Assembly: GCA_900549415.1 (NCBI GenBank)
Contig: URNX01000004.1
Location: 1-64,000, forward strand
Length of the DNA: 64,000 bases
Source: an uncultured bacterium
Lineage (GTDB): Bacteria > Verrucomicrobiota > Lentisphaeria > Victivallales > UBA1829
Reading direction: 5' to 3'
Shown here: piece by piece, positions 17,440 through 25,944 of the stretch
Layout of the letters: each line of letters opens with the position of its first letter
How positions within the stretch are numbered: position 1 is the stretch's first letter
The notes under the pieces: generated by a model
What the model was told of the DNA's origin: nothing
The model's database searches: none
Seen by the model: only the letters and a program-made list of their open reading frames with translations
Program-made: the position numbers and the translations under genes

Positions 17440-17467
17440 AATATAAACCGTTATTGCGGAAATTCAA
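17440..17467 (-). promoter_or_regulatory. pnp: Candidate pnp promoter
   Basis: On the minus strand, TTGAAT (17462-17467) and TATATT (17440-17445) have a 16-base spacer. The leader of about 200 bases to the pnp start includes a possible hairpin, GTACCGA paired with TCGGTAC near 17358-17388. PNPase leaders elsewhere carry autoregulatory stems. That parallel is only suggestive here. Confidence 0.5.
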
Positions 17468-17473
17468 GCGGAA

Positions 17474-17511
17474 ATAAAAAAAATATCCCCGCGCTTGTGC
17501 TGCGGGGATAT
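17474..17511 (-). terminator. Rho-independent terminator of the SDR gene
   Basis: ATATCCCCGC (17483-17492) and GCGGGGATAT (17502-17511) form a perfect 10-bp stem with a 9-base loop. On the minus strand a T tract follows. It closes the IclR-SDR transcription unit and insulates pnp. Confidence 0.9.
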
Positions 17512-17528
17512 GTGCCTGTGCGGACGGA

Positions 17529-18281
17529 TCAGTGGAAGTTCATGCCGCCGTTGATGTCGAGGCAGAGTCCCGTGAGGTAGCGTCCGCCTTCTCCGGCGAG
17601 GAATGCGGCTGCGAGCCCGACGTCGCGGGTTTTGCCGAGTCCCAGCGGAACGGTCTTGGCAAGCTTTGCGACGCCTTCCGCACCGTGTGTCTGGAAGAGC
17701 AGTTCCGTTTCGATGATTCCCGGGGCGAGGGCGTTGACCGTGATGTTGTACGGCGCTCCGGTTCGCGCGAGCGTGCGGGTGACTCCGAGAATGCCGGCTT
17801 TCGTTGCCGCATAGTGAACATGTCCGAACAGCGCGCCGCGATAGGCGACGATGGACGACATGTTGATGATGCGTCCGCTCTTCTGCTCCCGCATGATTTC
17901 CATTGCGGACTTGCACATGAGGAACAGACTCTTCAGATTGGTCTGGATGATGAAATCCCAGTCCGCTTCAGAGGTTTCGAAAATATCCTGCGCTTTGGTG
18001 GTTCCGGCGTTGTTGACGAGAATGTCGAGGCGTCCGAATTCGGATTTGACGAAATCGAAGAGCTTTTTTACTTCCTCAGCCTTCCCGACGTCGGCCTGGA
18101 ACGGAACGGCGGTTCCGCCTTTCGCACGGATTTCTTCGCAGATGCTCTGCGCGTGCGCCGTATCGGTGCGGTAGTTTACAATGACGGATGCTCCTTTTCC
18201 CGCGAGCACTTCCGCAATGCCGCGTCCGAGTCCGCGTGAAGCTCCGGTTACAAGAGCGATTTTTCCTTCAAGATCTTTCAT
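17529..18281 (-). CDS. SDR family NAD(P)-dependent oxidoreductase (possible hexuronate reductase)
   Basis: The 250-residue classical short-chain dehydrogenase has the cofactor motif TGASRGLGRG near 14-23, NNAG near 91-94, Ser of NMSSIVA and the catalytic YAATK. The fold is that of FabG-like enzymes. It follows an IclR regulator on the same strand and lies opposite mannonate dehydratase, so reduction of fructuronate to mannonate or a similar sugar-acid step is a plausible role. Sequence alone does not separate this from a 3-oxoacyl-ACP reductase. A hairpin terminator lies directly downstream. Confidence 0.85.
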   Translation of the reverse strand: MKDLEGKIALVTGASRGLGRGIAEVLAGKGASVIVNYRTDTAHAQSICEEIRAKGGTAVPFQADVGKAEEVKKLFDFVKSEFGRLDILVNNAGTTKAQDIFETSEADWDFIIQTNLKSLFLMCKSAMEIMREQKSGRIINMSSIVAYRGALFGHVHYAATKAGILGVTRTLARTGAPYNITVNALAPGIIETELLFQTHGAEGVAKLAKTVPLGLGKTRDVGLAAAFLAGEGGRYLTGLCLDINGGMNFH

Positions 18282-18426
18282 GATGTCCTCCGTAAAGTTG
18301 AGTTCGCGCAGATACTTTACTTGCGCAGTGCGCGGAATGCAATCCGGAAGCGGTGTGCTTTTTCATAAAAAGAACGCCATGTTCATAATATGAAAGAACC
18401 TCCGCTGCTCCGTTCGCAAGGAGAAC

Positions 18427-19155
18427 TTACAGCGCGTCGGCAAGTCCGGCAAGGTAGGGCGGAATGGCGGCTGCGATCCGTTTGCACTCCTCTTCCAGAA
18501 TTCCCGGACGGCTCAGGAAGGAGACCGTTCCCGCAAGCGCGCCGTTTTTGCGCACGGGGAACGAGAGCGTGTCGAACGGGTGCGCGGCGTTTTTCTCCGT
18601 CTGTCCGCGGATGAAAGAGAAGCCGTTTTTTAGATAAAATGTCCGGTTTTCGAGGAATGTGTTCCGGTCGCGCGGATGCAGAACGCGGCTCAGTTCTTTC
18701 TCCGCGCTTTCCGCAAGGAAAATCGTGCTGACGGTTGCGGTTTCCCCGAGCGGCGAGCGGAACCCCGGTTCGGAGAACCGGAGCTGTTCCGAACGGCATT
18801 GGGCGGTGCAGACATTGACAAATTCATCGCCGTCCCGCACGGAAAATTTTACGGAGAAGCCGATGCGGTTTGCGATACGGTTCATGAACGGCTGGAGATG
18901 CGCGTATCTTTCAAGACGAAAACGCACTTTTTCCGCGACGCTGTTCACGCCCGGTGCGATATTGTAGAGATTCCCGGCGCATTTTTCCAGCCAGCCGCGC
19001 CGGACGAGTGTTGTTGCAATACGGTAGCAGCTCGCCTGGGCAATTCCGAGATTCCGCTGGAGTTCGGGCAGACTTACCGCGCCGCGGCTTGCGCCGATGT
19101 ACTCCATGACGTCAAGCGCCTTTTCCAGAATCGGCACTGTGTTTTTTGCTTCCAT
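18427..19155 (-). CDS. IclR family transcriptional regulator
   Basis: The 242-residue protein has an N-terminal winged helix (VSLPELQRNLGIAQASCYRIATTLVRRGWL) and a C-terminal effector domain of about 170 residues, as in KdgR and IclR. The domain order and length are typical. GGAG six bases before the ATG at 19155 is preferred; an ATG at 19173 has no ribosome site. Divergent from uxuA and upstream of the SDR, it probably controls both in response to a hexuronate intermediate. An inverted repeat lies in the shared promoter region. Confidence 0.88.
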   Translation of the reverse strand: MEAKNTVPILEKALDVMEYIGASRGAVSLPELQRNLGIAQASCYRIATTLVRRGWLEKCAGNLYNIAPGVNSVAEKVRFRLERYAHLQPFMNRIANRIGFSVKFSVRDGDEFVNVCTAQCRSEQLRFSEPGFRSPLGETATVSTIFLAESAEKELSRVLHPRDRNTFLENRTFYLKNGFSFIRGQTEKNAAHPFDTLSFPVRKNGALAGTVSFLSRPGILEEECKRIAAAIPPYLAGLADAL

Positions 19156-19196
19156 CCTCTTCTCCGGCTTCATTTTTTTATAATATAAATGATAGA

Positions 19197-19221
19197 GAGA
19201 GAATTGTCAAGATTTTCTCTC
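19197..19221. promoter_or_regulatory. Inverted repeat in the iclR/uxuA intergenic region
   Basis: GAGAGAA (19197-19203) and TTCTCTC (19215-19221) form a 7-bp inverted repeat with an 11-base spacer, between the divergent IclR and uxuA genes. A TTGCTT/TATTTT promoter for uxuA follows near 19229-19256. Operator use is inferred from position only. Confidence 0.4.
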
Positions 19222-19303
19222 CGCCTCCTTGCTTTTTATATCTGCGATGCTATTTTTAAATATGAATCGTTGTTATTCAATAGAGAATTAAAAGGAGTTG
19301 AAG

Positions 19304-20251
19304 ATGAAACTTGGACTGATGCTTCCGGTGAAGCCGGATATGCAGTGGAAGCTGGCGTCGCAGCTGGGGGTGAAGTATGCGGTCACCAAAGCCGCGCCGG
19401 AGCTGAGCGGTCTGCCCGATCCCTCGGATTTCAACGCGCTGAAAACGGTTCGCGACCGCTTTGCCGACGCCGGATTCGAGCTTTACGCGCTGGAGGGTGA
19501 CGAATTCGACATGACGCGCATCAAGCTCGGACTTCCCGGACGCGATGAGGATTTGGAGAAATACCGCAGGATGCTGACGAATATGGGGCGTCTCGGACTG
19601 AAACTGCTCTGCTACAACTTTATGGCGGGTGTGGGCTGGTATCGTTCCCGCATGGATCTTCCGGAACGCGGCGGAGCCCTCACGAGCGGTTTTGACATCC
19701 GCGAAGTGGAAGATCTTCCGGAGCGCCTTTCGCCTGAAAAGCTCTGGGAAAACTACGAATATTTCATCCGCGCGGTCATTCCCGCGGCAGAAGAGGCCGG
19801 TGTCCGGATGGGACTTCATCCCGATGATCCGCCGATTCCGCGTCTGCTCGGGTATCCGCGCATTTTCATCTCCGCCGATGCGTACCGCCGTGCGATGAGT
19901 CTGGTTGACAGTCCCGCGCATTCGATTACGTTCTGCCAGGCGACGTTCCGCGCGATGGGCGAAGATGTTTTTGCTCTCCTGCGCGAATTCAAAGACCGGG
20001 TTGCGTTTCTGCACTTCCGTGACGTTACGGGAACGAAGACCTGTTTCCGCGAGACGTTTCATGACAATGGTCCGACGGATATGGCGGCACTGCTCCGTAC
20101 AGCTTCAGAGACAACTCCGGATTGCCTGATCCGTCCCGATCACACCCCCGCAATGGCTGGTGAAACGGAGAACACGGGGTACACCATGCTCGGGAATCTG
20201 TTTGCAGTCGGTTACATCCGCGGCATCATGGATACTTTGAGTTCCAGATAA
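19304..20251 (+). CDS. uxuA: Mannonate dehydratase
   Basis: The 315-residue protein matches the xylose isomerase-like TIM barrel of UxuA, with GLHPDDPPIPRLLGYPRIF (metal-site region), FCQATFRAMGEDV, FLHFRDVTG and a C-terminal RPDHTP. UxuA dehydrates D-mannonate to 2-keto-3-deoxygluconate in glucuronate and galacturonate breakdown. It is shorter than the enterobacterial enzyme (just under 400 residues) but keeps the core motifs. AAAGGAG six bases before the ATG decides the start. It is divergent from an IclR regulator and fits the pectin-degrading genes elsewhere in the window. Confidence 0.93.
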   Translation: MKLGLMLPVKPDMQWKLASQLGVKYAVTKAAPELSGLPDPSDFNALKTVRDRFADAGFELYALEGDEFDMTRIKLGLPGRDEDLEKYRRMLTNMGRLGLKLLCYNFMAGVGWYRSRMDLPERGGALTSGFDIREVEDLPERLSPEKLWENYEYFIRAVIPAAEEAGVRMGLHPDDPPIPRLLGYPRIFISADAYRRAMSLVDSPAHSITFCQATFRAMGEDVFALLREFKDRVAFLHFRDVTGTKTCFRETFHDNGPTDMAALLRTASETTPDCLIRPDHTPAMAGETENTGYTMLGNLFAVGYIRGIMDTLSSR

Positions 20252-20277
20252 TCCCCCGTTCTGCCCAGTGGTTTTCT

Positions 20278-20324
20278 CTTTCTGCACAATTTTACTTGTA
20301 AATTGTGCAGAAAGAATATATAGT
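20278..20324 (+). promoter_or_regulatory. Fic promoter overlapped by a perfect 15-bp palindrome
   Basis: CTTTCTGCACAATTT (20278-20292) and AAATTGTGCAGAAAG (20300-20314) are perfect inverted repeats around a 7-base centre. TTGTAA (20296-20301) and TATAGT (20319-20324), 17 bases apart, form a promoter whose -35 sits in the palindrome centre and right arm. No T tract follows on either strand, so this looks like an operator, not a terminator. The downstream Fic protein has its own winged helix. Confidence 0.7.
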
Positions 20325-20352
20325 ATGGGCAGAAAGACGAGAGGGGAGAATC

Positions 20353-21402
20353 ATGAGACTTTTTGACTATACGACTGTACCAGGGAAGCTGCTGACGCCG
20401 GAAATCTGCAATTTGCTGTCTGCAATTCATGAGTTCCGGGGGCGGCAGGAACTCTTTATTTCCGCGAAGAAAGATGTGCTTGACTCTCTGCTGCAGGTGG
20501 CGGTTATCCAGAGCACGGAAGCCTCTAACCGTATGGAAGGAATTTTTACTTCGGACCGCCGTTTGAAAGAGCTTGTTGTGCAGAAGGCGGAACCTGCGAC
20601 CCGGAGCGAAAAAGAGATTGCAGGGTATCGGGATGTCCTGGCGACCATTCATGAAAATTATGAATTCATTCCGGTTACACCGAATACAATCCTGCAGCTC
20701 CACCGGGATCTTTATTCTTTCCAGCCTTCCGGCATCGGCGGCCATTGGAAAGACAGTGACAACTGCATTGCGGAAAAGGATGATGAGGGTAAAAACCATG
20801 TCCGTTTTTCTCCGGTGCCCGCCTTTGAAACGCCGGAGGCAATGGCGCGGCTTTGCGAGGCGTACAACAGTGCGGTGCAACGGGAAGTTTACGATCCTCT
20901 GCTGCTTTCCGTTCTTTTTATTTTTGATTTTCTCTGCATTCACCCTTTCAATGACGGAAACGGGCGGATGAGCCGGCTTCTTACTCTGCTCCTGCTCTAT
21001 CGGCATCGTTATATTGCCGGCAAGTACATCAGTCTTGAAATGCTGATCGAAAAGTCGAAGGAAACGTACTATGAGTCATTGCGTGAAAGTTCCGGCGGCT
21101 GGAATGAATCGGAGAATGATTATATTCCGTTTTTGCGCTACATGCTTGGAATCATTATACGTGCATATCGTGAATTCGAGAGTCGCGCCGCCCATGTCCG
21201 TTCCGGAAAGTCTCCGACGAAAGCGGAGCGTATCCGGAGTGTTTTTGAACAGCGCCTCGGCAAAATTTCCAAGTCGGACATTGCTCTCCAGTGTCCGGAT
21301 ATCAGCATCTCCACGATTGAACAGACTCTCCGGGAGCTGCAGGCTGACGGTTTGATTGAAAAGGTCGGTTCCGGCAGAAATACCGGCTATATTCTGCGCT
21401 GA
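20353..21402 (+). CDS. Fic family protein, class II, with C-terminal winged helix
   Basis: The 349-residue protein has an N-terminal helical region with SNRMEG (residues 58-63), matching the [S/T]xxxE[G/N] inhibitory motif of class II Fic proteins. A Fic core follows with HPFNDGNGR (197-205), where the His and the phosphate-binding Asn and Arg are intact, and then a C-terminal winged helix-turn-helix (about 285-349: SKSDIALQCPDISISTIEQTLREL). Fic domains usually transfer AMP to a Ser, Thr or Tyr of a target protein. AGGGGAGA precedes the ATG at 20353, which rules out the earlier frame start. The gene is monocistronic, between a palindromic promoter and a hairpin terminator, and so possibly self-regulated. 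Confidence 0.92.
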   Translation: MRLFDYTTVPGKLLTPEICNLLSAIHEFRGRQELFISAKKDVLDSLLQVAVIQSTEASNRMEGIFTSDRRLKELVVQKAEPATRSEKEIAGYRDVLATIHENYEFIPVTPNTILQLHRDLYSFQPSGIGGHWKDSDNCIAEKDDEGKNHVRFSPVPAFETPEAMARLCEAYNSAVQREVYDPLLLSVLFIFDFLCIHPFNDGNGRMSRLLTLLLLYRHRYIAGKYISLEMLIEKSKETYYESLRESSGGWNESENDYIPFLRYMLGIIIRAYREFESRAAHVRSGKSPTKAERIRSVFEQRLGKISKSDIALQCPDISISTIEQTLRELQADGLIEKVGSGRNTGYILR

Positions 21403-21407
21403 TTGAG

Positions 21408-21457
21408 CCGCCGGAGAAACGGGCAACCTAGTCTCTCCGGCGGTTGGATTATCTTTT
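21408..21457 (+). terminator. Terminator between fic and the convergent hydrolase gene
   Basis: CCGCCGGAGA (21408-21417) and TCTCCGGCGG (21434-21443) form a 10-bp perfect stem followed by TTGGATTATCTTTTT. It sits five bases after the Fic stop codon. Confidence 0.75.
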
Positions 21458-21461
21458 TATG

Positions 21462-22874
21462 TTACAGTTCCGCCGTCAGTTCGGGGAGGAACGGGGTGCG
21501 GAAACAGCAGAAACGTGAGGTCGAAGTGAGCGGTTTTTCCGCGGAGGCGAAGTCAATGCGGAAAACTTCGCGGAACGAACCTTCGTAACAGCAGAGTGCA
21601 ATTTCAAGAACGGAATCCGAAACCCAGGCGGCGCTTGCGGCGGTGCGGCGGAGATAGGGATCGTTCAGCTGAAGAAGATTGTCGCAGTTGAATCCGAATC
21701 CGGCGTGCAGCTTCTCTTCTCCGTTTTTCGAATGGAAAATGAGCGTGCAGTCTTTGTCGCCGAAGGAGATGGCTGCGTCGGTGACTCCGGCGGCGTTCGG
21801 ACGGAATTTCCAGGCGGCGGGGGCGTGACGGGGCGTCAGGTCTCCGGCGGCAAGCGGGATGGAAAGGGCGTCAAGCTGCTCCAGAAGCTCCTTGTGTGCA
21901 ACGGGATCCTCGGGGAGAGTGTCGCCGGTGACGTCCGGAAGAAGAATGTCCCAGATGAGCGTGAGAACCTGCTGCATGTTGGCCACACCGGCGGTCGTGG
22001 CGATCGCAATGTCCTTTTCCGGAATGGCGATCGCATACTGCCCGTGCGCTCCGTCGGCGCGGACGCCGTGCTGACACATCCAGAACTGATAGCCGTATCC
22101 GAGTTTCCAGTCGGGGGCTTCGTTCATGGAATTGTCAATCTGTTTCGTGGTCGCTTCAAGGAAATATTCAGCGGGGATGAGCTGGCGTCCGTCCGCAACG
22201 CCGCCGTCAAGAAGAAGCTGGGCGAACTTTGCGATGTCTTCGGTCTTGAGATACAATCCCCATCCGCCTTTGTTGGTTCCCTTCGGACAGCATTCCCACA
22301 TGCCGGGAACGATGTCGAGGGGATCGAAGATGCGGGGCATGAGGTATTCGCGCACGTTTTCGCCGGAGACTTTGCGGACGGCCGCCGCGAGCATGTAAGT
22401 TGCGGCGGAGTTGTAGGCGAAACGGGTTCCGGGTTCAAAGTCGAGTTTGGAAGAGAGGAAGCCCCGGACCCAGTCGCCGTCCGGATCGGCGAACATCGCG
22501 GGGGTGGCGCAGGAGGCGTGTCCGCTTGCCATGGTCAGCAGATTGCGGAGAGTGACTTTGCGCATCCGCGGGTCGGTGATGACGGAATCGTATTCCGGGA
22601 AAAAGGAAATCATTGTGTCGCTGAGGCGAAGCAGCCCTTCGCTTTGGGCAATGCCGACGGCGCAGGAGGTGAAGCTTTTGCTGAGCGAGAAGAGGGAATG
22701 GGGGATATCGGGTGAATAGGGTTTCCACCAGCCTTCCGCGCAGACGTGTCCGTGACGCATGACCATGATGCTGTTGAGCGAGTCGAGCTTTTTCAGTTCA
22801 GCAAGAAGTTTGCAGAGTGTGTGCGAGGAGATCCCGACTGATTCGGGCGTGGAACGTAAGAGATGTTTTGCCAT
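21462..22874 (-). CDS. Serine hydrolase, class C beta-lactamase/esterase fold
   Basis: The 470-residue protein has the beta-lactamase-related fold. SLSK (SxxK) near residue 68 gives the nucleophile and base, YNS near 157 is the YxN element, and HGQ near 283 replaces the usual KTG. This set is typical of esterase or peptidase members such as EstB, not of true beta-lactamases. A separate 120-residue C-terminal beta-rich region follows. There is no signal peptide, so a cytoplasmic location is likely. It is a single gene facing fic, and the substrate is unknown. Confidence 0.85.
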   Translation of the reverse strand: MAKHLLRSTPESVGISSHTLCKLLAELKKLDSLNSIMVMRHGHVCAEGWWKPYSPDIPHSLFSLSKSFTSCAVGIAQSEGLLRLSDTMISFFPEYDSVITDPRMRKVTLRNLLTMASGHASCATPAMFADPDGDWVRGFLSSKLDFEPGTRFAYNSAATYMLAAAVRKVSGENVREYLMPRIFDPLDIVPGMWECCPKGTNKGGWGLYLKTEDIAKFAQLLLDGGVADGRQLIPAEYFLEATTKQIDNSMNEAPDWKLGYGYQFWMCQHGVRADGAHGQYAIAIPEKDIAIATTAGVANMQQVLTLIWDILLPDVTGDTLPEDPVAHKELLEQLDALSIPLAAGDLTPRHAPAAWKFRPNAAGVTDAAISFGDKDCTLIFHSKNGEEKLHAGFGFNCDNLLQLNDPYLRRTAASAAWVSDSVLEIALCCYEGSFREVFRIDFASAEKPLTSTSRFCCFRTPFLPELTAEL

Positions 22875-23014
22875 GAGAAACTCCGTTTTTGGTGATAAGA
22901 TACCCGTGTTCGCGGAAATAGCAAATGAAAAAGGAAAATTTCAGGGAAAAAGGGCTGCTGCAGTTGAAAAAATGCGTTGACGGATTAAGATACGTACAAA
23001 AAACAGAGGTTTTC

Positions 23015-23629
23015 ATGGCAAATTTCAAAGCTCATACGATCTGGGGCGGACTCTGGGGCGTGGTCTGCAGCATCGGTGCTTTTTTCCTTGGATTCGCATC
23101 GCCCGTGAATCTTGCGGTCACAATGTTCCTTTCCGTTCTCGGCTCCGCGGTTCCGGATCTGGATTTTGACGACGGGCATCCCCGGCGGCTGGTTCTTTCG
23201 TTCCTGAGCATCCTGATTCCGCTGCTGGTGGTTCAGCGTTTTCAGCAGGATTTGACGGCGGAGCAGTTTCTTGCGCTCGGGCTGGCCGCATTTGTCGCGA
23301 TCCGTTATCTCCTCGCTGTGATTTTGAATGTGACAACGGTTCACCGGGGGGCGTTTCATTCGATTCCCGCCGGGCTGATTACGGGGGAGCTTGCATGGCT
23401 GCTTTTTGCCGATTCTCCGCTGATGAACCGCGCGCTCTACACGGCAGCCGTGTTCGGCGCGGTGGTTTCACATCTGATTCTGGATGAAATCTGCGCAATC
23501 AGGCCGATGCACCTCTCGGTCAAGAAGTCGTTCGGAAACGCGCTGAAATGGTCGGTGGAATCAAAAATTCACACCGTTCTGCTCTATCTGCTGGTTCTGG
23601 CGCTCGGGTACTTCTGCTGTATTGTCTGA
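23015..23629 (+). CDS. YdjM-like membrane-bound metal-dependent hydrolase
   Basis: The 204-residue integral membrane protein has about five hydrophobic helices. SAVPDLDFDDGHPRRL, HRGAFHSIPAG and the later SHLILDEICA are the Asp/His-rich motifs of the DUF457/YdjM family, thought to bind metal at the membrane. The ATG at 23015 follows AGAGG; the frame is open 90 bases further upstream but has no better start. The stop abuts the stop of the convergent MetF-like gene with no gap, so there is no terminator between them. Confidence 0.78.
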   Translation: MANFKAHTIWGGLWGVVCSIGAFFLGFASPVNLAVTMFLSVLGSAVPDLDFDDGHPRRLVLSFLSILIPLLVVQRFQQDLTAEQFLALGLAAFVAIRYLLAVILNVTTVHRGAFHSIPAGLITGELAWLLFADSPLMNRALYTAAVFGAVVSHLILDEICAIRPMHLSVKKSFGNALKWSVESKIHTVLLYLLVLALGYFCCIV

Positions 23630-25060
23630 TCAGCGGATGACGTTTTCATCGAGAACGGAGTAGTCGTTGTCGAGTTCCGCGCGGCGGAGCAGGGCGGCAA
23701 AGACGCATTCCGTATCGGTGTAGGGGCAGTCGCCGGAGGGGCGGCTCTCTCCGCAGACGCCGTTATTCAGAAGTTTCGGGCAGTTGCCTGTGCAGACATA
23801 CATGGTTTGCGGAAGATGGCAGCTGTCACAGTTGCGGTGGCATGCGGCGAGCAGACGCTTGGTCAGGCGCTTGTCCTCCGCCGGCATCCGGTCGGCGTGC
23901 GGAAGCAGGAAGCGCGCAAGACGGTAGCGGAAACGTTCGGCGAATGAGCATTCCGGAAGCGGTTCGCTGTTGACTTTTGCCGTGTCGCAGGTCACTCCCT
24001 CCGCGAGCATGTTTTCAAACAGATAGTAGCGGTACGGGTAGGGCGCCATTTCGACTTTGGAATAATAATCGTTGTGGGCGGCGCGCCAGTCGTCGTAATT
24101 GGAGAATTCGGACATCGCCTCCTGAATGCGCAGATAGATCCGGTTTGCCGTTTCGGGGTCGTCCGCTCCGGCGATCTGGATGCCGCTGTAGCCGAGGAAT
24201 TTCGCTCCGGCGGCGTGAATCTGAAGACGGCGCCACTGTGCCGCTTCGAACTGGGCAAGGGAATACATCATCTCTTTGCGGATTGCGCGTTTAAGGTCGT
24301 CGGAAATCCAGAGTCCCGGACACTTCCCCGAGCAGATGTCCTCCGCTTTTTCGGGCGAGAGATAGAGAATCCGCGCGAGGGTCGGGATGTTTTGCGAACG
24401 GCGGAACATGCACCAGCGCATTTCCAGCAGTTTGCGCATGTCCCAGCCGCTCTGGGCGACGACGAACTGTGCGCCCGCCGCAATTTTCTTGTTGAGTTTG
24501 CTGTATTGCAGAATGCTGTCCGTGCGCGTGTATTTGAACGGGTTCGCGACGCATCCGGCGAAAAGCGGCTCTTTGGAGCAGGCGTTGCGCTGAAGAATGT
24601 TGGAGCTGTCGTAATAACGGTGTTTCACGGCGTCTTCGAGTGTGGAGCCGGCGGCGCCGGAAACGGCGACGATGTTCTTGAAGCCCTCGAAACGGTAGAT
24701 TCCGAGATTGTAATCAATATCTTCCTGTGTGCGGTCGCGTCCGTTGAGATAGATGAGATGACGGTCGCGTCCGGTTTTGCAGAGCGCGGCGGCGAATTCG
24801 CCGGGATCGAGCGACGGGAAATCCGGCGAATCATCGAGGAACGCGAGCCCTCCGGGAAAATTGCGGGGGGACATTGCGACGGATTCGAGCTCGGAATACT
24901 TGGAAACGACGGATTCGAGTTTGGAATCGCGCCCGGGAATATGCAGCTCAAGCAGCACGCTGAATTCCGCATTCGCAAGGTGTTCGCGGAAAAGGTTGCC
25001 TTTGGAACGTCCGCTGAAATTCATTTCGAGCTGACGGGAGAGCTGTTCCTCTTTTTTCAT
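23630..25060 (-). CDS. Methylenetetrahydrofolate reductase-like protein with fused cysteine-rich C-domain
   Basis: The 476-residue protein has a MetF-like TIM barrel in residues 1-300, with LLELHIPGRD near the start, NIVAVSGAAG and AGAQFVVAQSGWDMRKLLE in the places of the usual FAD and folate motifs. A C-terminal MTHFR_C domain follows, with CHRNCDSCHLPQTMYVC, CPKLLNNGVCGE and CPYTDTEC, a cysteine set suited to an iron-sulfur cluster. In acetogens this C-domain is a separate protein (MetV) that partners MetF; here the two are one chain. Several usual MetF residues differ, so methyl transfer other than to homocysteine is possible. The ATG overlaps the upstream hydrolase stop (ATGA). Confidence 0.75.
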   Translation of the reverse strand: MKKEEQLSRQLEMNFSGRSKGNLFREHLANAEFSVLLELHIPGRDSKLESVVSKYSELESVAMSPRNFPGGLAFLDDSPDFPSLDPGEFAAALCKTGRDRHLIYLNGRDRTQEDIDYNLGIYRFEGFKNIVAVSGAAGSTLEDAVKHRYYDSSNILQRNACSKEPLFAGCVANPFKYTRTDSILQYSKLNKKIAAGAQFVVAQSGWDMRKLLEMRWCMFRRSQNIPTLARILYLSPEKAEDICSGKCPGLWISDDLKRAIRKEMMYSLAQFEAAQWRRLQIHAAGAKFLGYSGIQIAGADDPETANRIYLRIQEAMSEFSNYDDWRAAHNDYYSKVEMAPYPYRYYLFENMLAEGVTCDTAKVNSEPLPECSFAERFRYRLARFLLPHADRMPAEDKRLTKRLLAACHRNCDSCHLPQTMYVCTGNCPKLLNNGVCGESRPSGDCPYTDTECVFAALLRRAELDNDYSVLDENVIR

Positions 25061-25926
25061 TTGTCCGGAGCCTCCAGAAAGCCGGAGATGATCGCGGCGA
25101 GTTCTTCGGGGGCGTCTTCGGTGAGATAGCGTCCGCCGAAGGGAATGCGGTGGACTTTGGCGTCCGGACAGTAGTTCATCCAGCGGTGGAGATAGCGTTC
25201 CGGATAGAGCCAGTCGCGCACGCCCCAGACGATGCACATTTTGTGTTCGCGGAGAATCCAGAGTCCGTGCTCCACTTCAATGACGCTTTCGAAGGAGGGA
25301 TCGTCGGGTTTGCAAGGAATGTCGTCGATGAACCGGTAGAGCGCAATGCGGGTTTTGTGCTTGCGGTATGGATACATGTATCCGTTGCGGACGCTGTCCG
25401 GATGCGCGCCTAGCCCCCAGAAGATCATGTTTGTGTTCATCATCAGCGGTTTGCCGATGACGGGGAACCATTTGCAGAGCTGGAAGCGGAAGGGAAGACG
25501 GTAGCCGGAAAAGGCGATCGAATTCATCACGACGATGCGGTCGACCCGTTCCGAGTGGCGGACCGTGAAGCCTGTTCCGATTGTGGCGCCCCAGCCGTGC
25601 ATGACAAGCGAGAATTTCTCCAGATTGAGATGCTCGACGAGACGCTCCAGATTGTCGATCTGCGTTTCCAGCCGGTAGTCGTAGCCGTCGGGCTTGTCGG
25701 AGAGGCCGTAGCCGATGGCGTCGGGCGCGATCACCCGGAATTTCTGCGAGAACTCCTTGATGAGGTTGCGGAAGAAGAACGACCACATCGGGCATGCATG
25801 GAGCATGATGATGACGGGTCCCGTTCCCTCGTCCACGTAATGCATCCGGTATTTTCCGGCGTACATGTAGTGGGGAGTGAAGGGGTACTCCTCCTTCATC
25901 TTTCTCAAATCCGCAGTTTTCTTCAT
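25057..25926 (-). CDS. Alpha/beta hydrolase fold protein lacking catalytic nucleophile and histidine
   Basis: The 289-residue protein is clearly of the haloalkane dehalogenase-like branch: HYVDEGTGPVIIMLHACPMWSFFFR, VIAPDAIGYGLSDKP and the cap region. At the nucleophile elbow, where relatives have H-D-W-G or G-x-S-x-G, it reads HGWGA, placing Gly at residue 111. Near the end, where relatives read G-H-F-x-x-E-D-x-P, it has GGRYLTEDAPEE, with Arg 266 for the catalytic His. Two of three catalytic residues are therefore missing while the fold motifs are well kept, which suggests a binding or structural role. It is translationally coupled to the MetF-like gene. Confidence 0.8.
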   Translation of the reverse strand: MKKTADLRKMKEEYPFTPHYMYAGKYRMHYVDEGTGPVIIMLHACPMWSFFFRNLIKEFSQKFRVIAPDAIGYGLSDKPDGYDYRLETQIDNLERLVEHLNLEKFSLVMHGWGATIGTGFTVRHSERVDRIVVMNSIAFSGYRLPFRFQLCKWFPVIGKPLMMNTNMIFWGLGAHPDSVRNGYMYPYRKHKTRIALYRFIDDIPCKPDDPSFESVIEVEHGLWILREHKMCIVWGVRDWLYPERYLHRWMNYCPDAKVHRIPFGGRYLTEDAPEELAAIISGFLEAPDK

Positions 25927-25944
25927 CCGGCGGCTCCCTTCGTC

